From Chryseobacterium sp. W4I1 (GTDB lineage Bacteria; Bacteroidota; Bacteroidia; Flavobacteriales; Weeksellaceae), in assembly GCF_030816115.1 (NCBI RefSeq), contig NZ_JAUSXQ010000001.1, positions 4,259,001 through 4,323,000 on the forward strand: a stretch of DNA of 64,000 nt. The letters are read 5' to 3'. The notes below the pieces were generated by a model. That model did no database searches and was not told where the DNA came from. It saw nothing but the letters and a program-made list of their open reading frames with translations. Below, in pieces: positions 44,146-53,286 of this stretch; the first letter of the stretch is position 1; each line of letters begins with the position of its first letter. Both the position numbers and the translations under genes were made by a program.

Positions 44146-44171
44146 GACTATCAGCTATAAAGCCAATAGTC
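44146..44171 (-). terminator. Terminator-like hairpin after rfbA (repeat family, copy 2)
   Basis: GACTAT (44146-44151) pairs with ATAGTC (44166-44171), and GC (44154-44155) with GC (44162-44163), with two mismatches between. On the minus strand TTTT follows. It lies 25 bases after the rfbA stop and shares ACTATTnGCTTTAT with the hairpin at 41541. Confidence 0.55.
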
Positions 44172-44195
44172 GTTGGAATTTATAATACAATAATG

Positions 44196-45059
44196 TTATT
44201 TGATGACGAGTTGTTTAAGGTATTCGCCGTAACCACTTTTGCCATATTTTGTTGCAGTTTCAAGAAGTTTTTCTTCATTAATGAATTTATTCCTGAACGC
44301 AATTTCCTCAATACATCCGATCTTGAAGCCCTGTCTTTTTTCAATGACGCTTACAAATTCAGAAGCATCATTCAGGGAATCAAAAGTTCCGGTATCAAGC
44401 CATGCGGTACCTCTGTCCAGAACACCTACTTCAAGTTTTCCTTTACTTAAATAAACATTGTTTACATCAGTGATTTCCAATTCTCCTCTTGGAGAGGGCT
44501 TAATGTTTTTTGCAATTTCCACGACTTCATTATCATAAAAGTAAAGGCCGGGTACAGCATAGTTTGATTTTGGTTTTAAAGGCTTTTCCTCAATGGAGAC
44601 TGCTTTAAAATCAGCATCAAATTCTACAACACCGTATCTTTCCGGATCAGAAACATGATATGCGAATACTACACCACCATCAGGATTGGTTTTGTTTTTC
44701 AGTAAAGTGCCCATTTCAGAACCATAGAAAATATTATCTCCCAAAACTAAAGCAACAGGATCGTTGCCTATGAATGCATCACCTAAAATAAAAGCCTGTG
44801 CCAATCCGTCCGGGCTTGGTTGTACCACATATTCTATATTGCAGCCAATCTGAGATCCGTCACCCAAAAGTTTAATGAATCCTGGCTGGTCATGCGGAGT
44901 AGTGATAATTAAAATATCCTTAATTCCTGCCAGTAATAGTGTTGACAGGGGATAATAGATCATCGGTTTGTCATAAACAGGCATTAGTTGTTTGCTTACG
45001 GCGATGGTAAGAGGATAAAGTCGGGTACCGGAACCTCCGGCTAATATTATTCCTTTCAT
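44196..45059 (-). CDS. rfbA: Glucose-1-phosphate thymidylyltransferase (RmlA)
   Basis: It joins glucose-1-phosphate and dTTP to dTDP-glucose, the entry to all dTDP-6-deoxyhexoses. The 287-residue protein has the nucleotidyltransferase start [53 protein letters not shown] and the RmlA end segment [14 protein letters not shown]. Length and motifs are those of the short (type I) RmlA group. Downstream enzymes RmlB, FdtA and FdtB are encoded nearby. It is followed by a terminator-like hairpin. Confidence 0.97.
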   Translation of the reverse strand: MKGIILAGGSGTRLYPLTIAVSKQLMPVYDKPMIYYPLSTLLLAGIKDILIITTPHDQPGFIKLLGDGSQIGCNIEYVVQPSPDGLAQAFILGDAFIGNDPVALVLGDNIFYGSEMGTLLKNKTNPDGGVVFAYHVSDPERYGVVEFDADFKAVSIEEKPLKPKSNYAVPGLYFYDNEVVEIAKNIKPSPRGELEITDVNNVYLSKGKLEVGVLDRGTAWLDTGTFDSLNDASEFVSVIEKRQGFKIGCIEEIAFRNKFINEEKLLETATKYGKSGYGEYLKQLVIK

Positions 45060-45112
45060 ACTTTTATAATTAGGCGAATAATTGGATTTTAATTATCCAT
45101 TTGTGTTAACTT

Positions 45113-45562
45113 TTAATTTTTTAAGATCTCGTTCATCTCTGAATTTAATTGAGATTGAAGATTGTGTGAAACAGAAGCTGTAATTAAAATCATATCATTT
45201 TCAGCATTTATTTTACCTTCATTATCTTTATAAAATTCAATTAAATTCTTCAGTTTCTTCTCAGAAATAAATGAAAAACTATTATAGATTGTACCTTTCT
45301 TGAATCTTTCAAAATCAAAATTTTTCAATACTTGATCAATGTGAGTGTTTTCATATCTTCTTTTTCCACCTTTGTATTGTTCTCCCCAAAAATAAACTCT
45401 GGAATAGTTGATAAGTGCTTCTTTGTAATGGCTTACAGTAATAAGCTCGTCAATTAGTTTTTCCTGTTGACTATTTGGTGTCGCCATGGGAGGAGGTAAG
45501 GTGTCCTGAGAAAAAATCAAAATTGAAGTGAAACAATAAAAAATCAGAAGAACCTTTTTCAT
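45113..45562 (-). CDS. Secreted hypothetical protein between rfbB and rfbA
   Basis: The 149-residue protein has a Sec signal (KKVLLIFYCFTSILIFSQ), so the mature part of about 130 residues is extracytoplasmic. It contains SQQEKLIDELITVSHYKEALINYSRVYFWGEQYKGG and is helix-rich, resembling DUF2059-like secreted proteins in style; I cannot assign a family. It starts four bases after the rfbB stop and lies 53 bases before rfbA, so it is inside the nucleotide-sugar operon although its neighbours are cytoplasmic enzymes. Confidence 0.7.
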   Translation of the reverse strand: MKKVLLIFYCFTSILIFSQDTLPPPMATPNSQQEKLIDELITVSHYKEALINYSRVYFWGEQYKGGKRRYENTHIDQVLKNFDFERFKKGTIYNSFSFISEKKLKNLIEFYKDNEGKINAENDMILITASVSHNLQSQLNSEMNEILKN

Positions 45563-45566
45563 TTAT

Positions 45567-46646
45567 TTATGAATATTGATTTTCGTAATATTTCTGATAG
45601 TCTCCGCTTGTTACATTTTCCAGCCACTCCTTATTTTCCAGATACCAGTCAATCGTTTTTCCTAAACCTTCCTCGAAAGTAACAGATGGTTTCCATCCTA
45701 GGTTTTTATTCAGCTTGTCTGCATCAATAGCATAACGTTTGTCATGTCCGGGTCTGTCTTTAACAAATGTGATCAGTTTTTCAGAATAACCTTTCGGCTT
45801 GCCTAATTTTTCATCCATTTGCTTAATTAATTCCTTGACAAGATCAATATTCTGCCATTCGTTGAAACCTCCGATATTGTAAGTTTCCCCGGTTTTTGCT
45901 TCATTGAATATCTGATGAATGGCTTTAGCGTGGTCTATCACATACAGCCAGTCTCTTGTATATTTTCCGTCACCGTAAATGGGTAATGGCTTTTCATTAA
46001 TGATATTTGAAATACAAAGCGGGATCAACTTTTCAGGAAAATGATTCGGCCCATAGTTGTTTGAACAGTTGGATACGATAAAAGGCATTCCGTAAGTGTT
46101 TCCATAAGCTCTTACCAAGTGGTCAGAAGCTGCTTTGGAAGCTGAATATGGAGATTGTGGATCGTAAGCGGTTGTTTCCAGGAAGAATCCTGTTTCACCA
46201 AGACTTCCATATACTTCGTCTGTAGAAACGTGATAGAATAGGTTGTTTCTTTTTTCGTCAGGAAATCTTCCGTGCGTATGATCGGGATTCAGTGTCCAGA
46301 ATTCTTTACATAAGTTAAGAAGATTGGCGGTTCCGTTTACATTCGTATTGATGAATGCCATAGGATCTGTAATGCTTCTGTCTACATGACTTTCTGCTGC
46401 CAGGTGTACTACTGCATCCGGGTTATATTTTTCGAAGACTTTTCTCAGTTCTTCCGGTTTTGTAATATCTGCTTTTTCGAAAACATAATTAGGCTCATTT
46501 TCAATGTCCTTAAGGTTTTCTAAATTTCCGGCATACGTAAGAGCATCGAGATTAATAATCTTAGTATCTGGATTGTTTTTTACAAATTCTCTTACAACAT
46601 GAGAACCAATGAACCCGGCTCCCCCGGTAATAATTATATTTTTCAT
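45567..46646 (-). CDS. rfbB: dTDP-glucose 4,6-dehydratase (RmlB)
   Basis: It converts dTDP-glucose to dTDP-4-keto-6-deoxyglucose using bound NAD. The 359-residue extended SDR has TGGAGFIGSHVV at the start, HLAAESHVDRSI, the dehydratase catalytic set STDEVYGSLG, and Tyr-x3-Lys in YSASKAASD. NNYGP and DWLYVIDHAKAI blocks complete the RmlB signature. It abuts the ugd stop upstream and the small secreted-protein gene downstream. No rmlC/rmlD is present, so the product flows to FdtA rather than to rhamnose. Confidence 0.97.
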   Translation of the reverse strand: MKNIIITGGAGFIGSHVVREFVKNNPDTKIINLDALTYAGNLENLKDIENEPNYVFEKADITKPEELRKVFEKYNPDAVVHLAAESHVDRSITDPMAFINTNVNGTANLLNLCKEFWTLNPDHTHGRFPDEKRNNLFYHVSTDEVYGSLGETGFFLETTAYDPQSPYSASKAASDHLVRAYGNTYGMPFIVSNCSNNYGPNHFPEKLIPLCISNIINEKPLPIYGDGKYTRDWLYVIDHAKAIHQIFNEAKTGETYNIGGFNEWQNIDLVKELIKQMDEKLGKPKGYSEKLITFVKDRPGHDKRYAIDADKLNKNLGWKPSVTFEEGLGKTIDWYLENKEWLENVTSGDYQKYYENQYS

Positions 46647-47964
46647 CTATTTATTTTCTATGGTTTTTCTTCCTATGCTTTTATAGTGGAATCCATTCTG
46701 CTGCGGAATTTCCAGTGGATACATATTTCTTCCATCAAAAATGACCTTATTCTTCATTTTTCTGGACATCAGTTCAAAGTTAGGATTTTTAAATTCTGGC
46801 CATTCTGTAGCAATAAATAAAGCATCTGCATCTTCTAGGGCATCATACATTCCTTTTGCATACTGTATTTTGTCTCCCAGAAGTTTTTGTACGTTATTTT
46901 CTGCCACTGCATCATAAGCCACAATCTGTGCGCCTTTTTCCAATAAAAGATCAATATTGTCCAAGGAAGATGCTTCCCGGATGTCATCTGTATTCGCTTT
47001 AAAAGCAAGACCCCACATGGCGATTTTCTTTCCTTTGATATCACCACCGAAATATTTCTCGATTTCTGATACTAAAATCACTTTTTGAGTTGTATTTACT
47101 CTTTCTGTAGCTTCAAGGATCTGGAAATTAAAATCTTCCTGTATGCCCGATTTTATAAGAGCTTTTACATCCTTTGGAAAACAGCTTCCTCCATATCCGA
47201 TTCCTGGAAATAAAAACCGGTGACCGATTCTATCATCGCTTCCCATCCCAAGTCTTACTTTATCTACATCTGCCCCTACTTTCTCACAGTAATTGGCAAT
47301 CTCATTCATGAATGTGATTTTAACAGCCAGGAATGAATTGGCAGCATATTTCGTAAGTTCGGATGATTTTTCATCCATAAAGATGATAGGAATCCCGGTA
47401 TTCGTAAATGGCTGATAAATTTGAGCCATGATATTTTTTGCCTTTTCAGAACTTGCTCCCTACAACAACTCTTGACGGATTCATTGAGTCTTCCACAGCA
47501 AAGCCTTCTCTTAAAAACTCAGGGTTGGAAACCACATCAAAAGGGAGGTTTGTTTTAGAAGCAATTACTTCTCTTACTTTATCTGCTGTTCCTACGGGAA
47601 CTGTGCTTTTATTGACTACCACTTTATATTCAGTCATCATTTCCCCAATATTATTGGCAACCTGAATGACGTACGAAAGATCTGCAGAACCATCTTCCCC
47701 GGGAGGAGTAGGCAGTGCCAGATAGACAACCTCACTTTTGTCTAAAGCTTCTTTTAGATTGGTGGTGAAAAATAATCTTTCGGATTGTATGTTTCTAAGA
47801 AACATTTCTTCAAGGTTCGGCTCATAGATGGGAACAATGCCGTTTTTCAAACCTTCTACTTTCTTTTCATCAATATCAACACAGTATACTGAATTGCCAA
47901 GTTCTGCTAGGGTAGTGCCTGTAACCAGCCCTACATAACCTGTTCCTACAATTGTTATATTCAA
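46647..47964 (-). pseudogene. ugd: UDP-glucose 6-dehydrogenase disrupted by a 1-base insertion
   Basis: The N-terminal frame gives the NAD motif NITIVGTGYVGLVTGTTLAELG and VNKSTVPVGT, and stops at TGA 47446 after RVVVGSKF. The next frame resumes SSEKAKNIMAQIYQPF and carries the catalytic Cys loop GIGYGGSCFPKD through to 46647. Removing one A of coding-strand AGCAAGT (47453-47454) restores VVVGSSSEKAK and 438 residues, the normal length; the span is 1318 bases, one over 439 codons. I start at TTG 47964 because a -7 box lies between it and the GTG at 48012. Intact, it would oxidise UDP-glucose to UDP-glucuronate. Confidence 0.87.
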
Positions 47965-47988
47965 AATGTCTGTTTTTAAATTTAAAGA

Positions 47989-47996
47989 CAAAAATA
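47989..47996 (-). promoter_or_regulatory. -7 box TATTTTTG before ugd
   Basis: TATTTTTG on the minus strand lies 25 bases before the TTG at 47964. No TTG is present at standard spacing. Its position downstream of the GTG at 48012 argues for the shorter Ugd start (NITIVGTGYVG). Confidence 0.45.
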
Positions 47997-48073
47997 ATAA
48001 AAATACCTTCACCCGCTTCTTTAATTTACTTTAATGAAAATTTTATCTTATTTATCTGATAACGAAGTAGGTT

Positions 48074-48103
48074 TTGCTTTTTCAGAAAAAATATGTATAT
48101 TTG
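48074..48103 (+). promoter_or_regulatory. Consensus promoter of rimP-nusA-infB
   Basis: TTG (48074-48076), 19 bases, then TATATTTG (48096-48103) matches the Bacteroidota housekeeping promoter. The start near 48110 gives a leader of about 70 bases containing a hairpin. Confidence 0.75.
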
Positions 48104-48128
48104 CACTGGATTTACAGGAAAAAATGGG

Positions 48129-48153
48129 AAGGCTTCGGAAGAAAGCCTTTTTT
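48129..48153 (+). promoter_or_regulatory. Leader hairpin with U-tract upstream of rimP
   Basis: AAGGCTT (48129-48135) pairs with AAGCCTT (48143-48149), followed by TTTTTT (48148-48153), inside the presumed 5' leader. It looks like an intrinsic terminator placed before the first gene, so it may act as an attenuator. A 16-codon basic frame (ATG 48124 to TAA 48172-48174; GRLRKKAFFR) spans it and could be a leader peptide. Both roles are inference. Confidence 0.5.
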
Positions 48154-48181
48154 CGTACTGGTAAATCAAGATAATTAATGT

Positions 48182-48649
48182 ATGGAGTTTAGAAAGAAAA
48201 TTGAAGAATTATTAAACGAATTCCTTGATACCAGAGAGGATTTGTTTCTTGTTGATCTGAAGATTTCTGCAGGAGATGATATTACGGTAATTCTTGACGG
48301 TGATAATGGCGTGACTCTTCAGGACTGCCTTGATGCAAGCAGAGCCATAGAATTCAATATGGACCGTGAAGAGCATGACTTCAGTCTTCAAGTGATGTCT
48401 GCAGGATTAAGTGAGCCACTTTCGGCTCCCAGACAGTTCAAGAAAAATTTCGGAAGAGAAATTGAAGTATTGCTGAATGATTCTTCCAAAGTTGAAGGCG
48501 AATTGGCAAAAGTGGATGATGAAAAGATCACACTTATTTTACGCTACCGGAAGCCGAAAGATATCGGAAAAGGGAAAGTGGATGTAGAGGAGGAAAAAGA
48601 AATTCCTTACTCTGAGATAAAAAAGGCGTTAGTAGTAATTAAATTTTAA
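48182..48649 (+). CDS. rimP: Ribosome maturation factor RimP
   Basis: It assists late maturation of the 30S subunit. The 155-residue protein has the RimP N-terminal domain (EFLDTREDLFLVDLKISAGDDITVILDGDNGVTLQDC), then the core VMSAGLSEPL, where typical members have VSSPGLDRPL, and the C-terminal SH3-like part (REIEVLLNDSSKVEGEL). The change of the usual S-P-G to S-A-G is normal among Flavobacteriia as far as I know. It is the first gene of the conserved rimP-nusA-infB operon, 15 bases before nusA. Confidence 0.96.
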   Translation: MEFRKKIEELLNEFLDTREDLFLVDLKISAGDDITVILDGDNGVTLQDCLDASRAIEFNMDREEHDFSLQVMSAGLSEPLSAPRQFKKNFGREIEVLLNDSSKVEGELAKVDDEKITLILRYRKPKDIGKGKVDVEEEKEIPYSEIKKALVVIKF

Positions 48650-48664
48650 AAGAAAAAAGAATAG

Positions 48665-49900
48665 ATGGATAATATAGCGTTGATTGAATCCTTTGGTGAT
48701 TTTAAAGACGAAAAAGGGATCAGTAAGATTGATCTTATGGCAATTATTGAAGATTCACTGAAGACTCTTTTAAGAAAGAGATTTGATTCAGATGATCATT
48801 TTGATGTAATTGTGAACCCTGATAAAGGAGATTTTCAGATATTTTTAAATAAAACGATTGTAGAAGACGAAATGTCTGAAGATGATGATCTGGAAATTGA
48901 AATCTCTGAAGCTAAGAAAATAGATCCTACCTTTGAAGTAGGTGAAGATTTTACAATGGAAATTCCTGTTGCCCAGCTGGGAAGAAGAAATATCCTTACC
49001 TTAAAGCAGATCCTGGCTACAAAACTTCAGGAACATAATAATGCAATGCTTTATGAACAGTTCAGAGACAAGATCGGGGAAATTGTAATTGGAGAGATCC
49101 ACCACATCCGACACAAACATGTGATCTTATTGGATGATGAAGGGAACGAATTCATTTTACCGAAAGAAAACCAGATCCCGTCCGACTTCTTTAAAAAGGG
49201 CGAAAATATCAGAGCTATTGTTGAAACAGTAGATTTTAAAGGTTCAAAACCACAGATTATTATTTCCAGAACTGCACCTAAATTCTTAGAAAAATTATTG
49301 GAGCTGGAAATTCCTGAGATCCAGGATGGTACCATCATGCTTAAAAAAGTAGTGAGAATTCCTGGTGAGAAGGCGAAAATTGCAGTAGATGCTTATGATG
49401 ACAGAATAGATCCGGTAGGAGCATGTGTGGGTGTGAAAGGATCCAGAATTCATGGCGTTGTAAGAGAGTTGAGAAATGAAAACATCGATGTGATTCAGTG
49501 GTCTAAAAACCCTGAAATTATGGTGAAGAGAGCTTTAGGAAATGTGACGGTCAATAAAATTGACATCAACGAGGATTCAAACTATGCATTAGTTTATACA
49601 CCGGTTGAAGAGATTTCCAAAGTAATCGGGAAGCAGGGACAGAACATCAGACTGGCTTCTTGGCTGTCTGGTTATGAAATTGATGTATATAGAGAAGCTA
49701 GTGAGGATGACGACGTTGATTTGAGAGAATTTAATGACGATATCGAACAGTGGATTTTGGATGAATTTAAGAAAGTAGGGCTTACTACTGCGAAATCTGT
49801 ATTGGATAAGGATACTGAAAGTCTTATAAAAATGGTTGACCTGGAAGAGGAAACCATTGAAGATGTAAAACGTATTCTGAGAGAAGAATTTGAAGATTAA
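48665..49900 (+). CDS. nusA: Transcription termination/antitermination protein NusA
   Basis: It binds RNA polymerase and nascent RNA to modulate pausing, termination and antitermination. The 411-residue protein has the N-terminal polymerase-binding domain (1-125), the S1 domain (about 133-200, GEIVIGEIHHIRHKHVILLDD) and the KH pair (about 230-345, with VGACVGVKGSRIHGVVRELRNENIDVI and VIGKQGQNIRLASWLSGYEID). A short acidic C-terminal helical part ends at EEFED, and the long C-terminal repeats of E. coli NusA are absent. It lies between rimP and infB as usual. Confidence 0.97.
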   Translation: MDNIALIESFGDFKDEKGISKIDLMAIIEDSLKTLLRKRFDSDDHFDVIVNPDKGDFQIFLNKTIVEDEMSEDDDLEIEISEAKKIDPTFEVGEDFTMEIPVAQLGRRNILTLKQILATKLQEHNNAMLYEQFRDKIGEIVIGEIHHIRHKHVILLDDEGNEFILPKENQIPSDFFKKGENIRAIVETVDFKGSKPQIIISRTAPKFLEKLLELEIPEIQDGTIMLKKVVRIPGEKAKIAVDAYDDRIDPVGACVGVKGSRIHGVVRELRNENIDVIQWSKNPEIMVKRALGNVTVNKIDINEDSNYALVYTPVEEISKVIGKQGQNIRLASWLSGYEIDVYREASEDDDVDLREFNDDIEQWILDEFKKVGLTTAKSVLDKDTESLIKMVDLEEETIEDVKRILREEFED

Positions 49901-49980
49901 GATTTTTAAATAAATTTTAATAAACAGTAAAAAAGAAATACTTTAATTTTAAGAATTAAAAAAAATAGTAAATAATATAG

Positions 49981-52971
49981 ATGCCAAAAATAAGATTAAA
50001 TAAAGCGGTTAAGGAATTCAATATTTCGATGTCCAGATTAGTAGAGTTTTTACAGTCAAAGGATTTCGAAGTTGAGAGCAATCCTAACGCTCAATTAGAA
50101 GAAGCGGCATATTCTGCATTGGAGGCTGAGTTTGCCAAAGACGGCGAACAGCGAAAAGCATCCCATGAGGTGGTGATCACTAAAGTTCCGGAAGAAAAAC
50201 TGGAAATTGAAGAAAAGAAAACCCCTGAAGTAATAAGAGCTAAAGCAAACAAACCAGAAACTAAAATTTTAGGTAAAATAGATCTTGAGTCTAAAGCTCC
50301 TGAAGTTGAAGAAACACCTGTAGTACCGGCGCCAGTATCTGTTCCTGATCCAATTCCAACTCCGGAACCTGTGAAAGCACCGGTAGAGGAGAAAAAAGAA
50401 GTAGCAGCTGAACCGGAAATTAAAGCAGCTCCTGATAAGCAGGAATTCAAAGTTCTGGATAAAATTGATCTGTCCCAGATAGAGTCTAGAAATAGACCTG
50501 TAAAAAAAGATAAACCCAAAATGGAGGAGAAAAAAGAAGAGGAAAAACCGGCAGAACCTGTGAAAGAAACTCCAAAGCAGCCAGAGCCTGCTGAAACAAA
50601 GGCGGTAGAACCGCAAAAACCAGCTGAACCTGAATCTCAGGAACCTCAGAAAATTGAAACTGTTTATCAGAAACTTGACGGTCCTAAGATCGTAGGTGAA
50701 AAGATTGACCTAACACAGTTTGCACCAAAGCCTGGGGCTGGAGCTAAAAAGAAAAGAAAGAGAATTGAGAAACCAGGAGGCCCAAATCAACAAGGGCAAG
50801 GAAATAATCAAAACTCTGGAAATAATAACAACAATAACCAAGGGGGGCAAGGAAACCGTCCGCCAGGTCAGGGTGGCCCAGGTGGAAACCGTCCTCCAGG
50901 TCAAGGTGGCCCAGGTGGAAACCGTCCACCGGGACAAGGTGGTCAGGGTGGAAACCGTTTTGGAAATAATCAAGGAAATCGTCCTCCAGGTCAGGGTGGC
51001 GGGTTCAAAAAAGGTCCAGGTGCTGGAAATAACAGACCAGGTCAAAGAACTATGCCTGTTGAGCTTACTGATGAGCAGGTTAAAAACCAGATTAAGGAAA
51101 CCCTTGAGAAGCTTACCAATAAAGGAGGTAAGTCTAAATCTGCAAAACATAGAAAAGATAAGAGAACATACCGTAGAGAACAGGATGAACGTCAACAAGA
51201 AATTGATGCTCAGGACAGAACGTTAAAAGTTACCGAATTCATCACAGTAGGTGAATTGGCCAGCTTAATGAATGTTTCTCCTACAGAAGTTATTTCTGCT
51301 TGTTTCTCTCTTGGAGTAATGGTTACCATGAACCAAAGACTGGAAGCAGATACCTTATTGTTGGTTGCTGATGAATTTGGCTATAAAATTGAATTCTCAG
51401 ATGCAGATCTTGAAGAAGCTGATTCTGAAGAGGAAATTGATGCAGAAGAGGATCTTCTTCCTAGAGCACCAATTGTAACAGTAATGGGACACGTTGACCA
51501 CGGTAAAACGTCTTTACTTGACTACATCAGAAAGACCAACGTTATTGCCGGTGAGTCAGGAGGTATTACCCAGCATATTGGAGCATACAATGTAAAACTA
51601 GAAAACGGACAAAGAATAACATTCTTAGATACACCAGGTCACGAAGCGTTTACAGCGATGAGAGCCAGAGGTGCTCAGATTACCGATATTGCAATTATTG
51701 TGATTGCAGCGGATGATGATGTAATGCCACAAACGAGAGAAGCAATTTCTCACGCTCAGGCAGCAGGAGTACCAATGATTATTGCATTGAACAAAGTAGA
51801 CAGACCAAGTGCTAACCCGGATAATATCCGTCAGCAGCTTTCCGGAATGAACATCTTAGTAGAAGAATGGGGGGGAAATGTTCAGGCACAGGAAATTTCT
51901 GCAAAGTTTGGTAATAATATGGATGTTCTATTGGAGAAAGTGTTGCTTCAGGCAGAAATGCTTGATCTTAAAGCTAATCCTGATAGAGGTGCACAAGGTG
52001 TTGTTATTGAAGCTTCATTAGATAAAGGAAGAGGATATGTGGCAACCATGTTAGTACAGACAGGTACTCTTAGAGTTGGAGATTATGTAGTTGCAGGTAA
52101 AAACCACGGTAAAGTTAAAGCGATGCTTGACGAAAGAGGTAGAAACCTAAAAGAAGCAGGTCCTTCAATTCCGGTTACTATTCTTGGATTAGATGGTGCA
52201 CCTACCGCTGGTGATAAATTTAAAGTTTATGCAGACGAAGGTGAAGCTAAAACGATTGCCAATAAGAGAGAACAGCTGCAAAGAGAACTTTCAATCAGAA
52301 CCAAGAAACATACTACTCTTGAAGAACTTGGAAGAAGAATTGCCTTAGGTGAGTTCAAGGAATTGAACATTATCTTAAAAGGTGACGTGGATGGTTCTGT
52401 AGAAGCATTATCTGATCAGTTACAGAGACTTTCTACGGCAGAGATCAATGTTAATATCCTTCATAAAGGAGTTGGACAGATCACTGAATCTGACGTTAAC
52501 TTAGCAACAGCTTCTGATGCAATCATTATCGGATTCAACGTAAGAGCTGGTGCTAATGCAAAAGAGCTAGCTGATAAAGAAGAAATCGAAATCAGAACAT
52601 ATTCTGTAATTTATGCTGCTATTGATGAAGTGAAAGAAGCTATGGAAGGCATGCTTTCTCCAGAGATCAAAGAACAGGTGATTGGTAATGTTGAGATCAG
52701 AGAAGTATTCAAAATTTCTAAAGTAGGAACAATTGCAGGATGTATGGTTCTTTCAGGAAAAGTAACCAGAAGTTCTAAAGTAAGAGTACTTAGAGACGGT
52801 ATTGTTAAATTTGATGGAGAGTTGGAAAGCTTGAAGCGTTTCAAAGACGACGTAAGAGAAGTAACAAAAGGTTACGAATGTGGTCTGAATTTGAAAGGAT
52901 ATAACGATATTGAAATCGGAGACATTCTTGAAGTCTACGAACAAGTAGCTGTTAAGAAGAAGCTAAAATAA
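49981..52971 (+). CDS. infB: Translation initiation factor IF-2
   Basis: The GTPase brings initiator tRNA to the 30S subunit. The 996-residue protein has an N-terminal IF2_N motif ([21 protein letters not shown]), a long low-complexity Pro/Glu/Lys region (about 60-250) and a Gly/Pro/Asn-rich repeat region (about 255-360). A second IF2_N-type domain follows, then the G domain from about 500: P-loop [19 protein letters not shown] and NKVD. Domains II-IV run to the end. The N-terminal expansion is species-variable and rapidly evolving. The gene follows nusA after 80 bases and ends at a strong terminator. Confidence 0.98.
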   Translation: MPKIRLNKAVKEFNISMSRLVEFLQSKDFEVESNPNAQLEEAAYSALEAEFAKDGEQRKASHEVVITKVPEEKLEIEEKKTPEVIRAKANKPETKILGKIDLESKAPEVEETPVVPAPVSVPDPIPTPEPVKAPVEEKKEVAAEPEIKAAPDKQEFKVLDKIDLSQIESRNRPVKKDKPKMEEKKEEEKPAEPVKETPKQPEPAETKAVEPQKPAEPESQEPQKIETVYQKLDGPKIVGEKIDLTQFAPKPGAGAKKKRKRIEKPGGPNQQGQGNNQNSGNNNNNNQGGQGNRPPGQGGPGGNRPPGQGGPGGNRPPGQGGQGGNRFGNNQGNRPPGQGGGFKKGPGAGNNRPGQRTMPVELTDEQVKNQIKETLEKLTNKGGKSKSAKHRKDKRTYRREQDERQQEIDAQDRTLKVTEFITVGELASLMNVSPTEVISACFSLGVMVTMNQRLEADTLLLVADEFGYKIEFSDADLEEADSEEEIDAEEDLLPRAPIVTVMGHVDHGKTSLLDYIRKTNVIAGESGGITQHIGAYNVKLENGQRITFLDTPGHEAFTAMRARGAQITDIAIIVIAADDDVMPQTREAISHAQAAGVPMIIALNKVDRPSANPDNIRQQLSGMNILVEEWGGNVQAQEISAKFGNNMDVLLEKVLLQAEMLDLKANPDRGAQGVVIEASLDKGRGYVATMLVQTGTLRVGDYVVAGKNHGKVKAMLDERGRNLKEAGPSIPVTILGLDGAPTAGDKFKVYADEGEAKTIANKREQLQRELSIRTKKHTTLEELGRRIALGEFKELNIILKGDVDGSVEALSDQLQRLSTAEINVNILHKGVGQITESDVNLATASDAIIIGFNVRAGANAKELADKEEIEIRTYSVIYAAIDEVKEAMEGMLSPEIKEQVIGNVEIREVFKISKVGTIAGCMVLSGKVTRSSKVRVLRDGIVKFDGELESLKRFKDDVREVTKGYECGLNLKGYNDIEIGDILEVYEQVAVKKKLK
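50851..50949 (+). repeat. Three 33-bp tandem repeats inside infB
   Basis: Units 50851-50883, 50884-50916 and 50917-50949 each encode GNRPPGQGG plus two residues and differ at a few third positions. A partial fourth unit and a shorter related unit follow to about 51003. The in-frame repeat length allows copy-number change without breaking IF-2. Confidence 0.85.
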
Positions 52972-52996
52972 TAGTTTTTATTATTATAAATACATG

Positions 52997-53026
52997 AAAA
53001 CCACTTTTTTATAAAGTGGTTTTTTT
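52997..53026 (+). terminator. Terminator of the rimP-nusA-infB operon
   Basis: AAAACCACTTT (52997-53007) pairs perfectly with AAAGTGGTTTT (53013-53023) around TTTAT, followed by further T. It lies 26 bases after the infB stop. Confidence 0.9.
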
Positions 53027-53227
53027 GGTTTATTATTCAAAAATATAATTTGTATTAATTCTAAATAACATTTTTAACACTGCTAATAATTTGTTAAAAA
53101 AAATAATATGCGTAGAAATAATATATTTATACAAATAAACCGTATATAATTGTTTAATCTTTGTTATTTCATAGAATAATTAAAAAGATCATATTAAAAA
53201 AAGCTCTTTCTTGTATAACTATAATAC

Positions 53228-53285
53228 TTGCGAGTGTTAAAATTTATTAACATATTTGCGAATTAAATATATTAAAATTTGTTAA
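53228..53285 (+). promoter_or_regulatory. Candidate promoter and repeated operator-like motif before the SusC gene
   Basis: TTG (53228-53230) and CATATTTG (53251-53258) are 20 bases apart, a near-consensus promoter. TTAAAATTTnTTAA occurs twice (53237-53250 and 53272-53285), with starts 35 bases apart, on either side of the -7 box. The AT-rich gap 53027-53227 before it holds nothing else I can recognise. Confidence 0.4.
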
Positions 53286-53286
53286 T

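Noticed and set aside
50710..51226. Long open frames in other phases within the repeat region of infB
   Set aside because: They are produced by the repetitive, stop-poor Gly/Pro/Asn codons of IF-2 and contain tandem copies of short peptides only.
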